From the NCBI RefSeq assembly GCF_922984935.1, contig NC_060074.1, positions 47,645,501 through 47,709,500 on the forward strand: DNA of 64,000 nt, in the 5' to 3' direction. Below, piece after piece: positions 11,801 through 23,800 of this stretch. How positions within the stretch are numbered: position 1 is the stretch's first letter; each line of letters starts with the position of its first letter. This stretch comes from Meles meles. Taxonomy: Eukaryota; Chordata; Mammalia; Carnivora; Mustelidae. The notes under the pieces were generated by a model. It made no database searches. It saw only the letters and a program-made list of their open reading frames with translations, and was not told the origin of the DNA. The translations under genes and the position numbers were made by a program.

Positions 11801-14800
11801 GGCAGAGTGGCAACTTGGATCCCCAGCACTTTGGTTTCAAAGACTGAATCTAGGAGTCCAGGTAGGATGGTCTTTCTGGAAGGTTATTCAGTAATATGCC
11901 TCAAGGCTCAAAAATATGCATTGTTGGGGCACCTGGCTGGCTCTGTTGGGGCGTGCGACTCTTGATCCTAGGGTCATGAGTTCCAGCCCCATGTTCGGTG
12001 TAGAGATTACTTAAAATAAATAAATACATTTTTTTAATGTGCATTATTTTAAGCTCAGTATAACATTTCTAAGAATTTATCCTAAGAAATAACTATGAGA
12101 GAGAACACAGTAGTTACTTCAAGATGATGTGTGTGTGAGTCTGTGTGGATTACAGCTCACACAGTTGGGTGTGGCTCAGCTGTTAAGTGTCTGCCTCTAA
12201 CTCGGGTCACGATCCTAGGGTTCTGGGATTGAGTGCTGCATCAGGCTCCCTGCTCCGCGGGAAGCCTACTTCTCCCTCTCTGGCTCCCCCTGCTTGTGTT
12301 CCTTCTCTCACTGTGTCTCTCTCTCTCTCTCCCCTTCTCCCTCTCTGTCAAATAAATAAAATCTTTAAGAAAAAAAAGACGTGTGTGAGCCTTTGAAACC
12401 ATGTGTCCTGGACACTTGGAATGCCCCGGAGCCACACGGAAGAGCAACTGAGCAATGGCCCACGGATAGTTGCATAACAGAGGGGGCGCCCTGGTTTGCT
12501 GGAGGGGATGCGTCATGAGGGGCATGTGGAAGTGTTAGCAGTTGTGTCATCGTAGGTGACTGTGTTGTTCTGAACATTTCTGCAGTGAACAAGCTGATAC
12601 TGCTTTTTTTCCTCTTAAATGTAAATCGCACCAGAAGTCTTTATAGATAATTTTTAGAAAACAATGTTTTCTTAATTTTTAACATTGGAATAAATAGCCT
12701 GTTATCTGAATGTTTCCTAAATGTTCTTGAATTAGTTAGTTTTGAGACTTCATGTTTTGTTTCTAGGGACCTTACCAGGACACGCTGGAGTTCTTGTTGG
12801 GCAGTAGAGATGAATGCAAGAACTTCTGGAAGATCTGTGTGGAGTACCACACCTTCTTTAGACTCCTGGATCAACCTAAGGCCAAAGCTAAAGCCGTCTT
12901 CTTCAGCCGGGGCTCGTCCTTCAGATACAGGTGGGGCAGCAGCACATACCCAGCCCCGGGAGGCCCTGGCGGCTGTGCAGGACTGAGACTGTCAAGAAAC
13001 AAGGGCTGGGAAGTGTGTCAGAGAATTATGTGCAGCTAGTAATGGTGGCAGAAGCATATCAAGTAAAACAATGGAAAAAATAGCTTCGATAGAAACTAGA
13101 AAATCACTTATGCTTCCTGCAAAGCATAGCTTTAAAATGTACGTGTGAACTTGGAGGGTCGGCAAGCGTTCCTTTGCCTCTGTGAAGACTAATGCTGTGA
13201 AATGCTGTTGGTTCTTTTCTCTTTGTTCACAGTGGAAGAACACAGAAACAGCTGGTGGATTATGTCAGAGACAGTGGGGTGAAGAGAGTTCCATACGAAA
13301 GGTAAGCACCATGGTCTTTATGCTGTGAAGTACGTGCTTTTAAAATCAATATTTCACATATTTAACCTTTATTGAACAGATGTCCTCTTACATATGTAAA
13401 CACGTATTTTGAGATTTGAGTCAAATTATCTTGTAAAGATAGCAGGTGGGCGCTGGCTTCAGCAGCATGCATGATAAAGATAGCAGGTGAACACCTTGAT
13501 ACCTGTCATGTGTGCAGCCTCAGGTCCTGCTGTTGAGGCTCTAACCTGCATAGTTCAGCTCAGATCGAAGGTTTTCATGCAGCATGGTCACTTTTGGGTC
13601 TAAAAATTCATCTTGTTTTTTTTGCGTGTGGAATTTTTCTTCAGTGTGGGGGATAATTTTACCTCCTCTGCAACACCTGTGTTTTATTTGAGTTTTTACT
13701 TTCTGTCCTCTGCCTGTTTCTAGCTAGATGCCTGTGGCATGTTATCAGGCCTTAGCCCCCTTCTTCCCCAGGGCACAGCTGCCCTCAGTCCCAGGAGAGG
13801 CAGACGTGGTGGCTCACACCTTGTTCTCTGTTTGCAGAAGACACAGCAAGACTCGGATGTCTATTCGTGCTCTGACTTCAGACTTGCCAAGGCAGGTTAG
13901 TCTTCCTGGTTGAAGCACACGTGACACTAGTCACCTGCACACCTTTGGGGAGTCCTCTGGCATTGCGGTAACTGGAGTTTCAGAATCAGTCCCGCTGCTT
14001 AACTGCAGATTCCCATCCTGGGGCTGTTGGCAGAGGTGCAGTCCTAAGTAGGGAGAAAACTTTGTGCATCAAGACATGCATGATGGGGATTTTGTGACGT
14101 TAGAAACCCAGAACACTCACAGCTGGGCTGGTCGACTCAGCAGCAGCATCCTGGGTGTGCCCGTTTGCTGAGGAATGCTCGGGAACCACTAATGGTCTCA
14201 TTTTAGGAGAACAGTGTGATGCTAGGGACACACGAGAATGGGTTAGCAAGTGAAACTAGCAAGGTACAAAGCAGCCTGTGTAATAAGGTCCTCATTCTGA
14301 GCTGAAGTGACAGATGCCCAGAGAGGATAGGCCAGAGCCATCAACCTCAGGGTCACGTGTCCTCTCTGAGTGACAGGGCTCCAGGTGATTTTATTCTCTC
14401 TTCGTACTTCCAGTTTTCTGCAGTGGGCTCACACTGCTCTTTGTTTTCAGGAAAACAACTGAGTGAATGTTACCTTTATAAAAGTTTGAGGGGCGCCTGG
14501 GTGGCTCAGTGGTTTAAGCCTCTGCCTTTAGCTCAGGTCATGATCTCGGGGTCCTGGGATCGAGCCCCACATCGGGCTCTCTGCTCAGTGGCAAGCCTGT
14601 TTCTCCCTCTCTCTCTGCCTGCCTCTCTGCCTACTTGTGACCTCTCTCTCTGTCAAATAAATAAATAAACTAAAAAATAAATAAATAAATAAAATAAAAG
14701 TTTGAAACAACGTAGAATGCCAGCTTACCAAACTAGGTTACTTAATTAAACTATATTCATGAAGTGAGATTTTTTGCTAACATGTTAGGGCTAAAAAGCA

Positions 14801-17800
14801 GGATACAAATTTATATCTGTGCTTGGCATGATTACAACTCTTTTTTTTTTTAATATTTTATTTATTTATTTGACAGAGAGAGAGGTCACAAGTAGGCAGA
14901 GAGGCAGGCAGAGAGAGAGGGAGAAACAGGCTCCTCACTGAGCAGAGAGCCTAATGCAGGGCTCGATCCCAGGACTCCGAGATCATGACCTGAGCCAAAG
15001 GCAGAGGTTTAAACCACTGAGCCACCCAGGTGCCCCATGATTACAACCCTTAAAGGAAGGGCACATACACAATTTCATGCAAATACTTCACAGAAAACAC
15101 TCGGTCCCATTGTCCAGAATGTGGCAGCAGTGGACAGAGCCGGCATGGCAGGACATGGGTGGTCCTGTGTTCCGCACCTGCCCCACTAGACACTTCCTGT
15201 TTTCAGGTTTGCATGTCCACTTCCATGCATAAGCTCACTTTCACGGAGAATCTCCCTCTTGCTGTGTGATACCCTAACTGCCCCCTCGGATGGCTCTGTA
15301 GTTTCATACTGATTTTTCATTTCTGCACGTTTTTGTTTTAGTTTTTGTTGACAGTTGGTCGTTCATATTGTTATAGTATTTCCAGAAGCTACACTTGTAC
15401 CTTATCTATCAAAGCTCATGTGTCCCAAACTTTTTACATTGGCTCTTTTAAATACATTCTTTAGCTCTTCTAGGTATATTTCCTATTTACAAATTTTTTG
15501 CTAAATCAATTCAAATTAAAAGAATTTATTTTTGTTTTTTCAGCAAAGTTCAACTTTTTGAATAGTCTAAAAGAATATGCATGGGGGCACCTGGCTGACT
15601 GAGTCGGGAGAGCCATGCACCTCTTGACCTGGGGATCGTGAGTTCAAGCCCCACGTTGGGCGAGGAGCCTATTTACAAAATAAAATAGTATGAATATTGA
15701 AAAATTGCATTTAAACTTTCAGTTCTGATACTGTCTTAAAAACCACAAGAGAATGTTGATAGGGTTGAATGATGGGCATCTGAGCAAGGAACCTGTGTCC
15801 TGAGAGTTGCTGTTTCATTTCTGGTCTGTCACCACTGGGGCTTTGGCCTCCTAGTTCGCTTGTGCTGCACCCTGCTCCTCACACACAAGTTACTCAGGAC
15901 TTTGGGGCGAGATTTTTGGTCTAAACACCCTCTTGATGATGCCACGTGTGTGCGTGTCATTTGGGACTTCCTGGAGGTATGGCAGTGTCTTGGGAGGGCT
16001 GACTCCACGTCCCTGTGGGGGAGGGCTGGGCTCTTCCCCCGCCTGTGAGCCTCTTCTCACTCATGCTGGAGGCTGCGCCAGCCCTGCCCGAATAGCTCTG
16101 GCTGCTGGGCCACCGGCTTTCATTCCCATGGGAGCCCACCGACATGCTTCTCTGCTCCCTGGCAGAGAGCCGCCAGCAGCGAGCGCCCTGTGTGGCCAGA
16201 TCTGGGTGTGTGTGTTACCTCTGGGTGCTTTGCTTTAGGGTCCTGTTAGCTGAGTGGTAATGGCTCACAGCCTCTAGCTGTCGTTTGCCGCCTGGAAGTG
16301 AGGAGTGCCCAACACGTCCTCATGCAACTTCAGAGTGATGCAAAACACCCAAGAGATACAGGTACATATGGCTAGGTTTTCATGATGGGAATTTTCTTCA
16401 CTATAGACATTTAATGACAGAAGAAAAAAAATGAAATTATGAGGGATTTTAAACATGGTTCTGGGCCCTTTTGAAAAACTGTATTTACAAATCTTCAGTT
16501 CTAATGAAGAAAGTCTGGTTCATTGGCCTTCTTAGCAGAGGCTGAGGTAGAAAAGTGTGGACCTACTAGCTTGGGTCCAGCTAGCTCTGCAACTTTCAAA
16601 TAGTAATATGTAATTTTATGTGTTCCTCTTTTTTTTTTTCACTTGTAACCTCCAGAGCATCTCATTCACCGAGGGCATGAGGACTTCCGCTTCCCCATCT
16701 TCAACAAATGCCTCCTTCTATTCGGTTCCTACCTCCCCTCTGGCCCCTCGAGGCCCACCTGATTTCAAAGACAGCAGCGGCTCCCTCTCAGAGCCCCAGG
16801 CTCCTGACGCCAAGAGGCCAGCTGCAGAGAGGAGCAGTGGAGGAGCAGCAGCCGACGGCGACACCAGATGGGCCCAGTCCCCGGGGCCCCCTGCGCTGCA
16901 GCCTTGTCAAGGTGTCGGGTTGGGTCGTGTGGTCAGGAGTTGCAGCCCCAGCCCTCCCGTGGGGCAGAGTCATGACACCACTGTAGACTTAGCTGCGGGG
17001 GTTGCTGGCAGGGAGCGCAGAGCTGCTGGTAAAAGCGACCGTGGGGGTGGCAGTGGCTTGATGGTGGGCTCCGCCCCCGCCCAGGGGGAGCATCCGCCTG
17101 GCCGGCAGGGCAGTGCGGGGGGGCCTGTGTTCACATTGACAAATGGTCGGCTGCAGGTATCTGAGGAGTTCATAGATGATGACCCGGCAGACATCTCGTT
17201 CTTTGCTGGAGGCTCAGAGGCCTTCTCCTTCCCTTACTGTGCACCAGCCCCGCAGGCCCCTTCCTGCACTCACTCAGGCTCCGCCTCCTCGTCCAGCCCA
17301 CACCGGTACCCCGCCGAGGCCATGCATGGGCGCCTCGAGCATGGTTTTACATTTGAGGGAGAGGGTGGCTTTGGTGGCGATGTGCACCCCTCAGACACCT
17401 GTGAGCTGTTTGAGGTAAAGGCACAAGCCAGCCTGATGCAGAGCCTGCTGAGCCCCTCAGAGACTAGTTCTCTGAGGAACAACCAGTCTGAGAACAGCTC
17501 CCTCAGCAACCTGCCGCTTCACGGCGGCTTGTCTGCTTGCACCCCCAGCTCAGCCAATCAGTCCGAGGCCAGCTCCATGGCCAACTTCCCAGCCTGCTCA
17601 GTCCGCTCTGAGGCCAGCTCAGCCTTCCAGCTCTCGGACCTCATTGACCAGTTAGAGCAGCTCAGCTACCCCCCAACCACAGCTGAGGACTCCAGCAGCA
17701 CAGACACAGACTCCTGGGGTGCTGAGGCGGGGACCCCCCTAGATGTGAGCCTTTTCTTCAGTAACTCTTTTGCACAGACAAGTGGAGAGAGAGTCATTTT

Positions 17801-20800
17801 CGATTTGCAGAGCATAAAGAATTTGACTTCAGGAGAGCGGATAGATAAAAACCCATCTTGACCAGTCCTACAGGATAACCCAGTGAGAGCTCAGATTTTT
17901 GCCTTTTAGATGTAGGAAGGGATTCTGTGTTCATGGCTAGAAATTCTTCTTTTTCCTAATCGCTGATTGATTATTCTATTTTGAATGTCAAAGGATAAAA
18001 CTGTGGCTTAGAATGATGTTAAAAGGCTTAAGATAGACAACTGTTTCAGGCTAGGGACTGATCAGTTAGTCTTCATAGCTCTGTTCTTCTGGCATATGCT
18101 TTGTTTGGTTCAACTAAAAACTGGTGCTATCCATGTCGAATGTTACACAGTTCTGATTCCCATTGACCTTTCATGGAATATGTGTGTTATGCCTACTGCT
18201 GCTTTTTAAGATGAAGCACCCTGCTCATGCTTGACTAGGATGGGGTTTTGTTTGACTGGTTCAGCCACCACATGGAGTCTCGAGTTCACCCTGCAGAACC
18301 CAGATCCTGGGAGAGGCCGTGGATACCACAGCTTGCTGCCTGCTGGGCTCTCCGGCAGCACGTGGCAAGGTCCCTGTCCCTGCCCGGGGTATGCTTTGCG
18401 CCAGAGCATTCGTCCACTGACCTTAGGCCCAGAAGTAGCACTCTGTTTAGGTAGTGGGCTTGGAGAAACTTTGATTTAAAATGAATATAAGTTTAAACTG
18501 TTTTCTTCTATCTAGCTTAGTAGGGATAGAAGATATTTGGTTGCAGAAAAAGCAGAACCTGACAGAGCTGTCTCCTTTGGACCCAGGGAGTGGGTTGTTC
18601 ACTAAAAATCAGCAGCCTAGAGCTCTGCACATGTTGAGGGCTTATATGTTAACTATTCCTATGGGAATATCGTTTCCTTCAGGTCAGGTGGCATATGATA
18701 CACAGTCGCCAGCTGTTTGTAACAGCCCCGTCATGGATGGTGTCTGCTTCCAAGGCCGTGGGAAAGGTCATAGGAGCAGATGGGCTGAGGTGGCCGTGCC
18801 CACCAGGCAGGCACACCTGCCGAGACCAGGACCCATGCCACCGTGAAGTCAGGGCTGCTGCCCATGGCACAGACTGTGTTCTTCTGTGGACATCAGAGGA
18901 GAAACCTGGATGGACACCGTTGACTTTGTCAAATAAGTCCAGAGATTGGGTGGTTTTGTTTTTTTTTTAAATTTCTCATCTTATTCCTTCAGGTCTCCAT
19001 TGGTAGGGCAATGCCATGTTAAAGGCTCCGTTTCTTCCACTTCCCTTGGTGACTGCAGGCCTCCCCTCTGTGCCTGTGTGCAGGAGTTGAAATTCTCTGC
19101 CTTGGGGGCACGTGAGCGCACACCAACTAGCCTGCTCTCTATTTCCTGTCACAGTCTTTCTTTGTCATCTGTGTTGAAGAGGCCTTTTGCTAAGTGTATA
19201 GATTTTCCATGTTTGTAGCTGCCTTAAACCTATGCCACAAGTCTCCTTACTGTGGTCTGCAGGACTCGCACTCGGTGTGTCCCTCGCACCTGCCCCTGAG
19301 GCCTGTCCTCCGTGCAGCATGGAGATGTTGTGTTGGCTGACAAGTGTCTGTGAGGAGATGCCGTGACTTGGGTGGAAGGGCAGGAGGTGAGCCTGTTAGG
19401 AACCAGGAGGTGGAATAGCACGTTCTAGACACTTTGTTTCCCTCTGGCTGTCATTTAGAAACCTTGGATCTGTGTGGGGAAGAGTTACTATGGAAAATGC
19501 TTTTCCTAGACCCTTCTTCTAATGAATGTGCCCAGTATTGCCTTCAGCCAACCCACACTGTCCTCCTGTTTTAAGTGTCTGGGCAGCAGGCCCCCCTAGG
19601 GTGGGTCTGTCTAGCCCTGCTCACCAGCACAGCCAGGGCTGCGGATGGCAGCAGGCTCCTCGTCGCGCTCTTGTCCTGGAGATCTGCAGTCAGTGCTGCT
19701 CTCCAACACTCCGACAGCTTCTGCCAGGCCTTCCTCTAAAGGGATGTTGTTTCCTCAGTGAAACTTCATTTTCTGGAGTTGATTTTTTTAGCTCTTTATT
19801 TAGAAAGTTTTCAAAATATGCAAAAGCAGGACAGGGAGTAAACACACCCCTGCCATTCCCCCATTCAGTTTTCCCAAAGTTGGACCCTGCACGTGGCCTC
19901 TGTCCTTTTCCTTTTCCTCTGTATCTGGTGCTATAGGACTTCCATGTGGGTCCTGACATGTGACAGCTGCCCTCAAAACTGCGTACACCTCTGGAGTACT
20001 AGGACACCTCCTTGCATGGCACACAGTCACAGGATCAGTGAGCCCTTGCTGTCCTCCAATACCAGGGACATACTTGAATTTGCCCCCTTGCCTAAAGTGC
20101 CTGTTAATACCTGGTTTGTTCAAACTGGGCTCCAAACACAATCTGCTCACTGCACATGGCCATGACTGCTCTTCCCATCTCATCTTGTTGAAAAGACCCC
20201 CCCCCCCCACTTCATGCCAGTGACTTTTGGGAGAAGCCAGGCCTCTGGTCCTGGCTCCTGTCCCTGCCTTTGCTGCCACCTGTCTGCCCCACCGCTGTTT
20301 CCCTGAAGGTGGGACCCAGAGCTGCCCTGACCAGGGACTACACACCCGTCCCCATACCTGCCATCGCTCCACAGCCCCTGCATGGCCAGGGCCTCCACAC
20401 TGGTCAGCTGACACGAGCCCAGTGCCCCAGACACTCCGTGGGCACTACCAGGGCAAGTGCCCACGGTTCACTTTTATCAGGAGACATTTGTACAAGCTCT
20501 TCTTTTCCAGAGTGTTCTTAGTATGTTTAAGTTTGCAGGTTTCCCTTTCTAAGGAAGCCAGCTACTTGGAAACCAGGCGTGGCTCTCTTGGGAGGCGCCC
20601 ACGGAGCTCACCTCTCTCCTCTTTTGCGTCTGGGTGGATTGTAAGCCCCCACCCAAAGGAAATTCTTTAGAGACCCAGGGAAAGTGAGCCCGAAGGACAC
20701 TTCCTTCTGCAAATAGCAGGGAGCGGAGGCAGCAACATTCTGTCGTATTTTAGCAAGAGATGGTTTACCATAAATATTAAAATATCCAAAAGCGTTCAGA

Positions 20801-23800
20801 TTGAGGGCCACCCCTTCCTAGAGCAGCACTGGGTCTTTCTTTCATTTGCTTACAGCTGTTTATCACAGTTGCCTTCTCCTCAGAAGCCTCGTGTTGTGCA
20901 GTGCTGCGGTCTTGGGAGCATGGTCCATAGGGCTGGGCTCGAGGAGGGATGGCTGAGTGAGGTTTGCACGGTGGAGGCTGGCGGGCTTCCAGCAGGAGCC
21001 AGTTTGCTGAGAGCGTGTTGTTGAAAAGTGCCTGCAGAGTGCTGACAGTTTTTTCCTTGAATGTGCTGCTCTCCAGCCAGATGCAGGCCTCCCCTCTGAA
21101 AGGAGGGCCTCCCGCCAGCCCCATCGCAGCCAGGAGCTTCGGGACCATAGACAGTGCCGACTGTCCCCGGTGAATCTGCCTTGCAGAGTACGCTTGCTCT
21201 GGGCAGACCAGTTATTTTTTATTAGTTATCAAGTCTATTTTTGTACTTAAGTTTCCAAAGTTAAAGTATTTTATGTAAGCCAATATATGAGTATCTAATG
21301 TCTAGTAACAGTAAAGTTTCAGCTTAGTAAGAGTGACTGCACTCAAATAGGTAATGGCGTATACTGCATCGCTTCTTAAATCGCAGGTATGGACACGTGC
21401 CTCTTCTGTGTTCCAGAGGAATTCTCTAGTATGAAATTAGGTTAGGTCTCTGGTTAGCACAGTGTCATCATGTGATCGACACACAACAGTATGTTGGTGT
21501 CGTGGGTACAACAGCAACTGCATAAGGCTGGTCGTGAGCTCAGCTCCCCATGAGTGTGGCTGCCATCTGTCCCCACACAACCTCTTCACAATCCCAGTGA
21601 CTGTATCCCCATGCTGCCCCTTTCATCCCTGTGACAATTAATGCACATTTCTGAAATAGTGCTAATAGTAGATGGATGGACAATAAAAACAAGACATCGA
21701 GCAGTCGAGGGGGAAACCTCTAGATCTGTTGGCTAAGTCATTCCCCTTTCTTGTTCACAAAGTCTGCTTTGAATCGCACTGAGTAGTCGTCCTTTGGTTT
21801 TTGGGACAAACTCCCCACCCTGGGCAGCCCTGTAAGAGTCGCCGTGAGCAGCCTTCACATGACGGCTGTGAGCACGTGGGTCATATCCCTGTGTGCCATG
21901 TGTTTGTGTGATGGTCGAAGGTATGCTTACTCCCTCCTGGTTCGTGGAACATCAACAAAGACACCCATTTCTAGTACAATTATGTCACAGACAAAATGTG
22001 AACGTTCTTTCTGGTGCTTACAGTTGGGTTTGTAGTGCGTGTGTTCAGGGCCGTGGGGTCACTGCCAGGGTTCTGCTTTGGCCCTTGTCCTGAAGTTACA
22101 GCAGGAGTGCAGGTGCCCGAGGTACCCCGGGGCACTCTCTTTTACCTGAAAGCATCCGCCCTCCCTCAGGAGCTGTGGAGCAAAGGAATTAGCACTTCCT
22201 TATGCATTTGACGTACTCGTTCTTTACAGAAAACAGTGATGTTGCCTGGTCTGTGGTACTTACAAGATTCGTTTTCCACTAAAATTGCCGTATAAATTTG
22301 CAGACATGTACTAATTTAGAATTTAATTGTTTATTCAATAAAATAAGGAAATATTTACTATAACTTTTATATGGACCTTTTAGCTTCCTTTCCCTCTTCT
22401 TGTTTTTAGTTTTGATTTGCGTATATTAAAGGTTGTCTCACATATTAAATGAATCCCTGAAACCGCCACATATTGTTTTCACAACCTCTTCGCTGACGCC
22501 GCTTTCACTTTCATAGGCTTCTGAGTAACAAGTAGGCACTGTGACGCTCCACAGACAGTCTTACTTCAGGTAGGGATGCTGACGTCCCTGTGGAAGGCCA
22601 GCAGGGGAAGGTGCAGTGCGTTCTCACAGTGTCCGCGCACTCTCGGCGCTGTCCGCTCGGGCCCGACAGGCATGGCCAGCGTGCAGATGCAGACTTGGGC
22701 GCCGTGTTCTGTTCCTCTGGCCCGACACCATGCCCTCGAGGTGGTGGCCCGTGACGGCACTGTTAGCGGTGTTGGGGACACACACGGGGTCCTTAAGCTC
22801 ATAGGGCGCACAGAACACTTGCTGTTGGCTTAATTCTGAAGGTGAGAACACTGTTCCCCTTCTCTCCCCCCGCCCCTGTCAGCTAGAGTCATCCCCACAA
22901 AATCTCTGACCCAAAGCATAGCAGCTGTTCACATTCTGACCAGATCTTCACCCCAGTTCTGAACTCGAGTTTCCCGCTTGGCCAACGCAAGCTTTTGCTG
23001 CCTCCATACTTGCCCAGCCCTACTCAGGCCTTGGAGCATGGTAGATACGCCCTGCCTCCTGGTCAGTAGCTGTAGCCAGCCTTGTAGGGGCGGGCTCATG
23101 GCCTCTCTGGGCGCTCCGGGCAGCAGGTGCTGGTCTCCTCTGGGGGCTCACAGTGCCCAGCACCCAGGGCAGGACACACCTGGCAGTGTGTTCCTCCTGG
23201 AGCTTGGTGTCTATGCCCTGCCACACTCCAGAGCAGGGTGCTGTCAGCACAGACTCTCCAGAACCCTGCACGGGTGGTTACTTCCCCACTTGGGCGATAT
23301 AGTGCATCATGGGCATGCCCATTCCCTCCCACGACAACACAGGCCCTGCTCCCTGCCCAGTGGCCCCACTCGGGGTAAACTGTGACATGAATGGTTCCCA
23401 AAGGAGGTATTTTATTCACAAACCCAGATTTCAAGAAACTGCTCAAAAGCATTTCTTTTTTCCATCCCATCTCTGCGTTGACTGGTTACGAGGCTCTTAT
23501 TTTTTAATTACGTTAACCCAGGTTACATTTCTTTCCTGACGAGCATCACCTGCAGGCTCTTTGGTTTCTCAGTATAGTTTGTTTGGGGTACCTTGCTCTT
23601 GTTGCACCAGCAGTTCCAGAGACCTGTAGATAAGCTGTGTCCTCTGATAGAACCCACACGCAAGGGACTCCACACCTGCAGGTGCTGATCTGGACAGATA
23701 CCCAAAGTGTGACTGTGTCGTAGGCTAGAACACATATTTTCCTTAACAGGGAGTCTTGTTTATTCCTTAACAAGGAAAGACTGAAAATGCTTCTTGGAGG

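Larger units (their letters stand above)
10568..12766 (+). other. FARP2: FARP2 intron
   Basis: 2.2 kb with SINEs at 11532, 11926 and 12165. The rest is unremarkable. Confidence 0.85.
13302..16655 (+). other. FARP2: FARP2 introns around the 13838-13895 exon
   Basis: The first intron (13302-13837) holds nothing recognisable. The second (13896-16655) has SINEs at 14490, 14841 and 15593, then about 0.95 kb of plain sequence up to the linker exon. Confidence 0.8.

Noticed and set aside
17150..17165. Splice-like CTGCAG|GTATCT inside the read-through extension
   Set aside because: The donor-like match is possible, but using it breaks the long open frame and no matching acceptor exon is evident.
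19800..20414. 204-codon open frame on -
   Set aside because: Overlaps an ancient LINE-derived stretch and shows biased composition; no protein family recognised.
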